Positions 34,486 to 36,857 of a stretch of 36,857 nucleotides of DNA are shown piece after piece. Position 1 is the first letter of the stretch. Every line of letters begins with the position of its first letter. Made by a program: the position numbers and the translations under genes. Origin of the DNA: Betaproteobacteria bacterium (lineage in GTDB: Bacteria > Pseudomonadota > Gammaproteobacteria > Burkholderiales > Casimicrobiaceae); contig JAAFJI010000004.1 in NCBI GenBank assembly GCA_013298045.1, positions 404-37,260 on the forward strand, written 5' to 3'. Below the pieces are notes generated by a model that was not told the origin of the DNA, searched no databases, and worked only from the letters and a program-made list of their open reading frames with translations.

Positions 34486-34515
34486 ACGAAAAAGGGGTCG
34501 CCGCGCGACCCCTTT
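34486..34515 (-). terminator. Terminator-like hairpin between rpsB and tsf
   Basis: On the minus strand AAAGGGGTCG-CGCGG-CGACCCCTTT is followed by TTCGTATTG. It is about 18 nt after the rpsB stop. It probably lowers tsf expression relative to rpsB as a partial terminator. Confidence 0.8.
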
Positions 34516-34532
34516 CATCTGTCGCGAGCGAC

Positions 34533-35288
34533 TTACTGCTTAGCTTCCATCTCGGCCGGATCGACCTCAACGAACTCCTCGGTCTGCTCTTTGACAGTCT
34601 CTTGCACGGCGTGCGCCTTGCCTTCGAGGATCGCGTCGGCCACGCCACGCGCGTAGAGTGCGATCGCTTTGGCGGAGTCGTCGTTGCCTGGAATCACGTA
34701 ATCAATGCCGATAGGCGAATGATTCGTGTCAACCACGCCGATCACCGGAATGCCGAGCTTGTTGGCTTCCTGCACGGCAATTTTTTGATAACCAACGTCG
34801 ATCACGAACATCGCGTCCGGCAGGGACACCATGTCTTTGATGCCACCCATCGAGGTCATCAGTTTGTCGAATTCGCGGCGCAGCGTGAGCGCTTCACGCT
34901 TCGGCAAACGATCAAGCGTGCCGTCGAGCGACATCGCTTCGAGTTCTTTCAAGCGCTTGATCGAGCCCTTGACGGTTTTGAAGTTGGTGAGCATACCGCC
35001 CAACCAACGATGATCAACATACGGCATTCCTGCGCGCTGCGCTTGCTCGGCAGTGATCTCGCGAGCTTGACGCTTCGTCGCAACGAAGAGGATCGTGCCA
35101 CGGTTTTGCGCCATACGACGAACATAGGTCATCGCGGCGTTGTACTGCTCCATCGTCTTTTCGAGATTGACGATGTGAATTTTGTTGCGAGCACCGAAAA
35201 TATACGGTGCCATTCTGGGGTTCCAGAAGCGCGTTTGGTGGCCGAAATGGACACCCGCTTCCAGCATTTGGCGCATGCTTGCGGACAT
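34533..35288 (-). CDS. rpsB: 30S ribosomal protein S2
   Basis: S2 binds the 30S head-body junction and recruits S1. The 251-residue product shows the signature [20 protein letters not shown], then [60 protein letters not shown] and [25 protein letters not shown] precedes the ATG. It is first in the rpsB-tsf transcript, with a TATAAT-bearing promoter about 125 nt upstream. The acidic C-terminal tail ([16 protein letters not shown]) is typical of proteobacterial S2. The leader could allow feedback control by S2, but this is not shown. Confidence 0.98.
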   Translation of the reverse strand: MSASMRQMLEAGVHFGHQTRFWNPRMAPYIFGARNKIHIVNLEKTMEQYNAAMTYVRRMAQNRGTILFVATKRQAREITAEQAQRAGMPYVDHRWLGGMLTNFKTVKGSIKRLKELEAMSLDGTLDRLPKREALTLRREFDKLMTSMGGIKDMVSLPDAMFVIDVGYQKIAVQEANKLGIPVIGVVDTNHSPIGIDYVIPGNDDSAKAIALYARGVADAILEGKAHAVQETVKEQTEEFVEVDPAEMEAKQ

Positions 35289-35401
35289 TTAGATTTTCTC
35301 CTGGTGGGTTATTAAGACCGCCACTCGCATTGCGCACCGATTTTTACAATCGAAGCACCCATCAGATTTGCGAGTGTGTGGATTTGCCCTGAAATAGGAC
35401 A

Positions 35402-35440
35402 GCCAAAAATTATAGCTTGGAAATCATGCAGATGCTGAGC
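35402..35440 (-). promoter_or_regulatory. Promoter of rpsB-tsf
   Basis: On the minus strand a perfect TATAAT (35414-35409) lies about 115-125 nt before the rpsB ATG. No consensus -35 is seen at 17 bp. The 5' leader of about 115 nt contains a small CGATT/AATCG hairpin and could carry the S2 autoregulation site known from other proteobacteria. Confidence 0.6.
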
Positions 35441-35698
35441 AATTGCGCGGTTGGCTGAGTCGAAATTCTACATTTAACTTTTTATTGTATCGCCAAATAA
35501 AATTTCAGCTTGAGCTGAATAATATTCAAAGTAAAGAATTAAAATAAATATAGAAAATTGCTTATTTTATAAGGCTTAGGTTTTTAGAGTTATATTTAGA
35601 CAGCACGAAGCACAACTGTACGTCGATCACGCCCTTGTTTCGAGGCGATACGAAGCAAAATACCAACGAAGTTCATCGCTCGAAACAATTCACATTCC
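35441..35698. other. AT-rich divergent spacer between rpsB and ygfZ
   Basis: A stretch of about 250 bp, much more AT-rich than the genes, separates the divergent rpsB and ygfZ promoters. It holds a short palindrome TTCAGCTTGAGCTGAA (35504-35519) and no credible ORF. It probably contains the ygfZ promoter, which I cannot place exactly. Confidence 0.5.
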
Positions 35699-36475
35699 AT
35701 GCAATACGTCTCTGCTCAGCATCAAGTGGTCGCCTTCGATGGACCGGACGCCCTTGCGTTCTTGCAATCGCAACTCACCAACGACGTTGCTGCGCTCGCC
35801 ATCGGCGCTTGGCAATGGCAAGGCTATTGCAACGCGAAAGGGCGGCTGCATGCGACTTTCGCCCTGGTGCGAAGCGACGACAATCGCTTCCTTGCCATCG
35901 TTCATCAATCGACCGCCGCGTTTTTGGTGAAGCGGCTCACGATGTTTCGCCTGCGCTCGAAGCTCACGATCGAAGTCGAGAAGAACGTCTCGGTACAGCA
36001 CCATTTCTCGCCACCGAGCACAGAGCGCGATACGCTTGCGACGCTTTCCCTCGGGCACGGTCGTTGGGTCACAATCGAAACGCTCGATCAGTTACAGCAT
36101 ACAAGCGCTTTGCCCGATGAAATAATTCGTTGGGAGACAATCGGCGCTGAGGCGATGCAGCCCGAAATTCTTGCTGAAACTAACGAAAAATTTGTCCCTC
36201 AGATGCTGGGTTGGGACGTGGTTACACCGGGTGGCGGTGTTAGCTTCTCGAAGGGTTGTTACCCCGGGCAGGAGGTTGTTGCCCGGGCGCACTATCGCGG
36301 CGCGGTCAAGCGGGAGCTCGTCCGGGTGACCCTTCCGGAGATGCCTGCCTGCGCACCCGGGGCGGAAATCGAGCGCAGTGACGGCAGCGTGATTGAAATT
36401 GTCAACGCGGTTCGCGCACCGGCTGGGTGGCTCGCGCTGGCGGTCGCGCCAATTGCGCTTGCGACAGCGCTCTGA
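35699..36475 (+). CDS. ygfZ: Folate-binding protein YgfZ
   Basis: YgfZ is a GcvT-like tetrahydrofolate-binding protein needed for some iron-sulfur enzymes such as MiaB. The diagnostic motif KGCYxGQE is present as SKGCYPGQEVVARAHYRGAVK near residues 185-205. The N-terminal part shows AFLQSQLTNDVAAL and YCNAKGRLHATFAL, both typical of the family. At 258 residues it is shorter than the enterobacterial form of about 325. No strong Shine-Dalgarno is seen before the ATG. It is transcribed away from rpsB. A 219 bp gap with no clear gene separates it from the glycosyltransferase. Confidence 0.94.
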   Translation: MQYVSAQHQVVAFDGPDALAFLQSQLTNDVAALAIGAWQWQGYCNAKGRLHATFALVRSDDNRFLAIVHQSTAAFLVKRLTMFRLRSKLTIEVEKNVSVQHHFSPPSTERDTLATLSLGHGRWVTIETLDQLQHTSALPDEIIRWETIGAEAMQPEILAETNEKFVPQMLGWDVVTPGGGVSFSKGCYPGQEVVARAHYRGAVKRELVRVTLPEMPACAPGAEIERSDGSVIEIVNAVRAPAGWLALAVAPIALATAL

Positions 36476-36694
36476 ACTGGGCCGCAGCGAATCCGCCCAC
36501 CGCTACTAAGAACCGCCCGGCGACCCGACCGCCCGAGGCAATAGCGTTGTAGACGCACCACAGCGCGCGGTCGCAGCGTCCTCGGATGATCGCGAAACGC
36601 GCCCAAGGGTGTCAGAATCGCGCTTCATGACGAAAACACAAGAATCGTCCGAGGTTGCCGGGAATAGCCGCCTCGCTCGATTTCGGGGAAGAAG

Positions 36695-36857
36695 TTGACT
36701 GTCCACGTTCCGGTTCTAAGCGGTTTCCTGGTGAGCCTTTGCGTCGCTGGTCTCTTGGTCGCGACACGACGCAAGCACACGCCGTGGACAGCCGATCATC
36801 CGAGCTCGGGGCCGCAAAAACTTCATGATCGCCCCATCCCGCGCGTTGGAGGGGTTG
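36695..36857 (+). CDS. MraY/WecA-like glycosyltransferase, N-terminal part
   Basis: The window end contains the first 54 codons of a membrane sugar-phosphate transferase of the polyprenol-phosphate family. Reading from TTG at 36695 gives a hydrophobic first helix (VLSGFLVSLCVAGLLVATRR) and then the family signature TADHPSSGPQKLHDRPIPRV followed by GGV. This pattern (D-P…PQK-H…PRxGG) is shared by WecA, WbpL and relatives that start O-antigen or other surface polysaccharides; MraY itself is less likely. GGGGAAG lies just upstream. The gene is incomplete, so the substrate cannot be told. Confidence 0.75.
   Translation, partial: MTVHVPVLSGFLVSLCVAGLLVATRRKHTPWTADHPSSGPQKLHDRPIPRVGGV

Noticed and set aside
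34290-35315. 341-aa plus-strand ORF opposite rpsB and tsf
   Set aside because: It spans two ribosomal/translation genes and a terminator on the other strand; it is clearly a shadow.
36506-36706. Minus-strand 66-aa ORF between ygfZ and the glycosyltransferase
   Set aside because: It has no motif, no ribosome-binding site and low-complexity Arg/Ser composition.

Overview
The window looks like a chromosomal segment of a betaproteobacterium with moderately high GC genes separated by strikingly AT-rich intergenic islands. The lineage call is an inference. It rests on the gene order rpsB-tsf-pyrH-frr-uppS-cdsA-dxr-rseP-bamA-skp-lpxD-fabZ-lpxA-lpxB-rnhB, a proteobacterial-type Rieske protein and asd, and the tyrA-aroA pair. 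No rRNA, tRNA or CRISPR array was seen.

Left part (1-15.6 kb) is mixed and partly accessory. It opens with the start of the cytochrome bc1 Rieske gene (petA) diverging from asd. A secreted delta-60 repeat protein is divergent from a LuxR-type regulator. A DUF4386 membrane-protein gene is split by a decayed IS3-family element (5353-6691) whose ends can be read from matching terminal repeats. A frameshifted cupredoxin-like secreted protein follows, then a large transglutaminase/DUF2126 protein and a same-strand cluster of DUF1801, an AAC(6')-Ib-like acetyltransferase, an unknown protein and a DJ-1/PfpI protein. A secreted DUF4874/DUF4832-type protein closes the block. Three unrelated secreted proteins here (delta-60, cupredoxin, DUF4832) carry the same kind of ~65-residue module with one dockerin/EF-hand-like loop. 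This is the most system-like signal in the window.

Middle (15.9-17.8 kb): a plus-strand cytochrome b561 gene followed by two YceI-family periplasmic proteins and a strong terminator.

Right part (17.9-35.3 kb): one long minus-strand block. rpsB and tsf (translation) are separated by a terminator-like hairpin. Next come pyrH and frr, then uppS, cdsA, dxr, rseP, bamA, skp, lpxD, fabZ, lpxA, lpxB and rnhB (envelope, isoprenoid and lipid A synthesis), and finally tyrA and aroA (aromatic amino acids). Many genes are directly abutting or overlap by 4 nt. A 50-codon ORF with a Fis-type helix-turn-helix, absent from the supplied ORF track, overlaps the skp stop by 4 nt and fills the otherwise odd skp-lpxD gap. 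Beyond rpsB lie a promoter and AT-rich spacer, then ygfZ on the plus strand and the first 54 codons of a WecA/MraY-like glycosyltransferase.

Repeats: several short palindromic (REP-like) elements sit in intergenic gaps. Three of them overlap and supply the stop codon of the upstream gene (DUF1801, tyrA, tsf).
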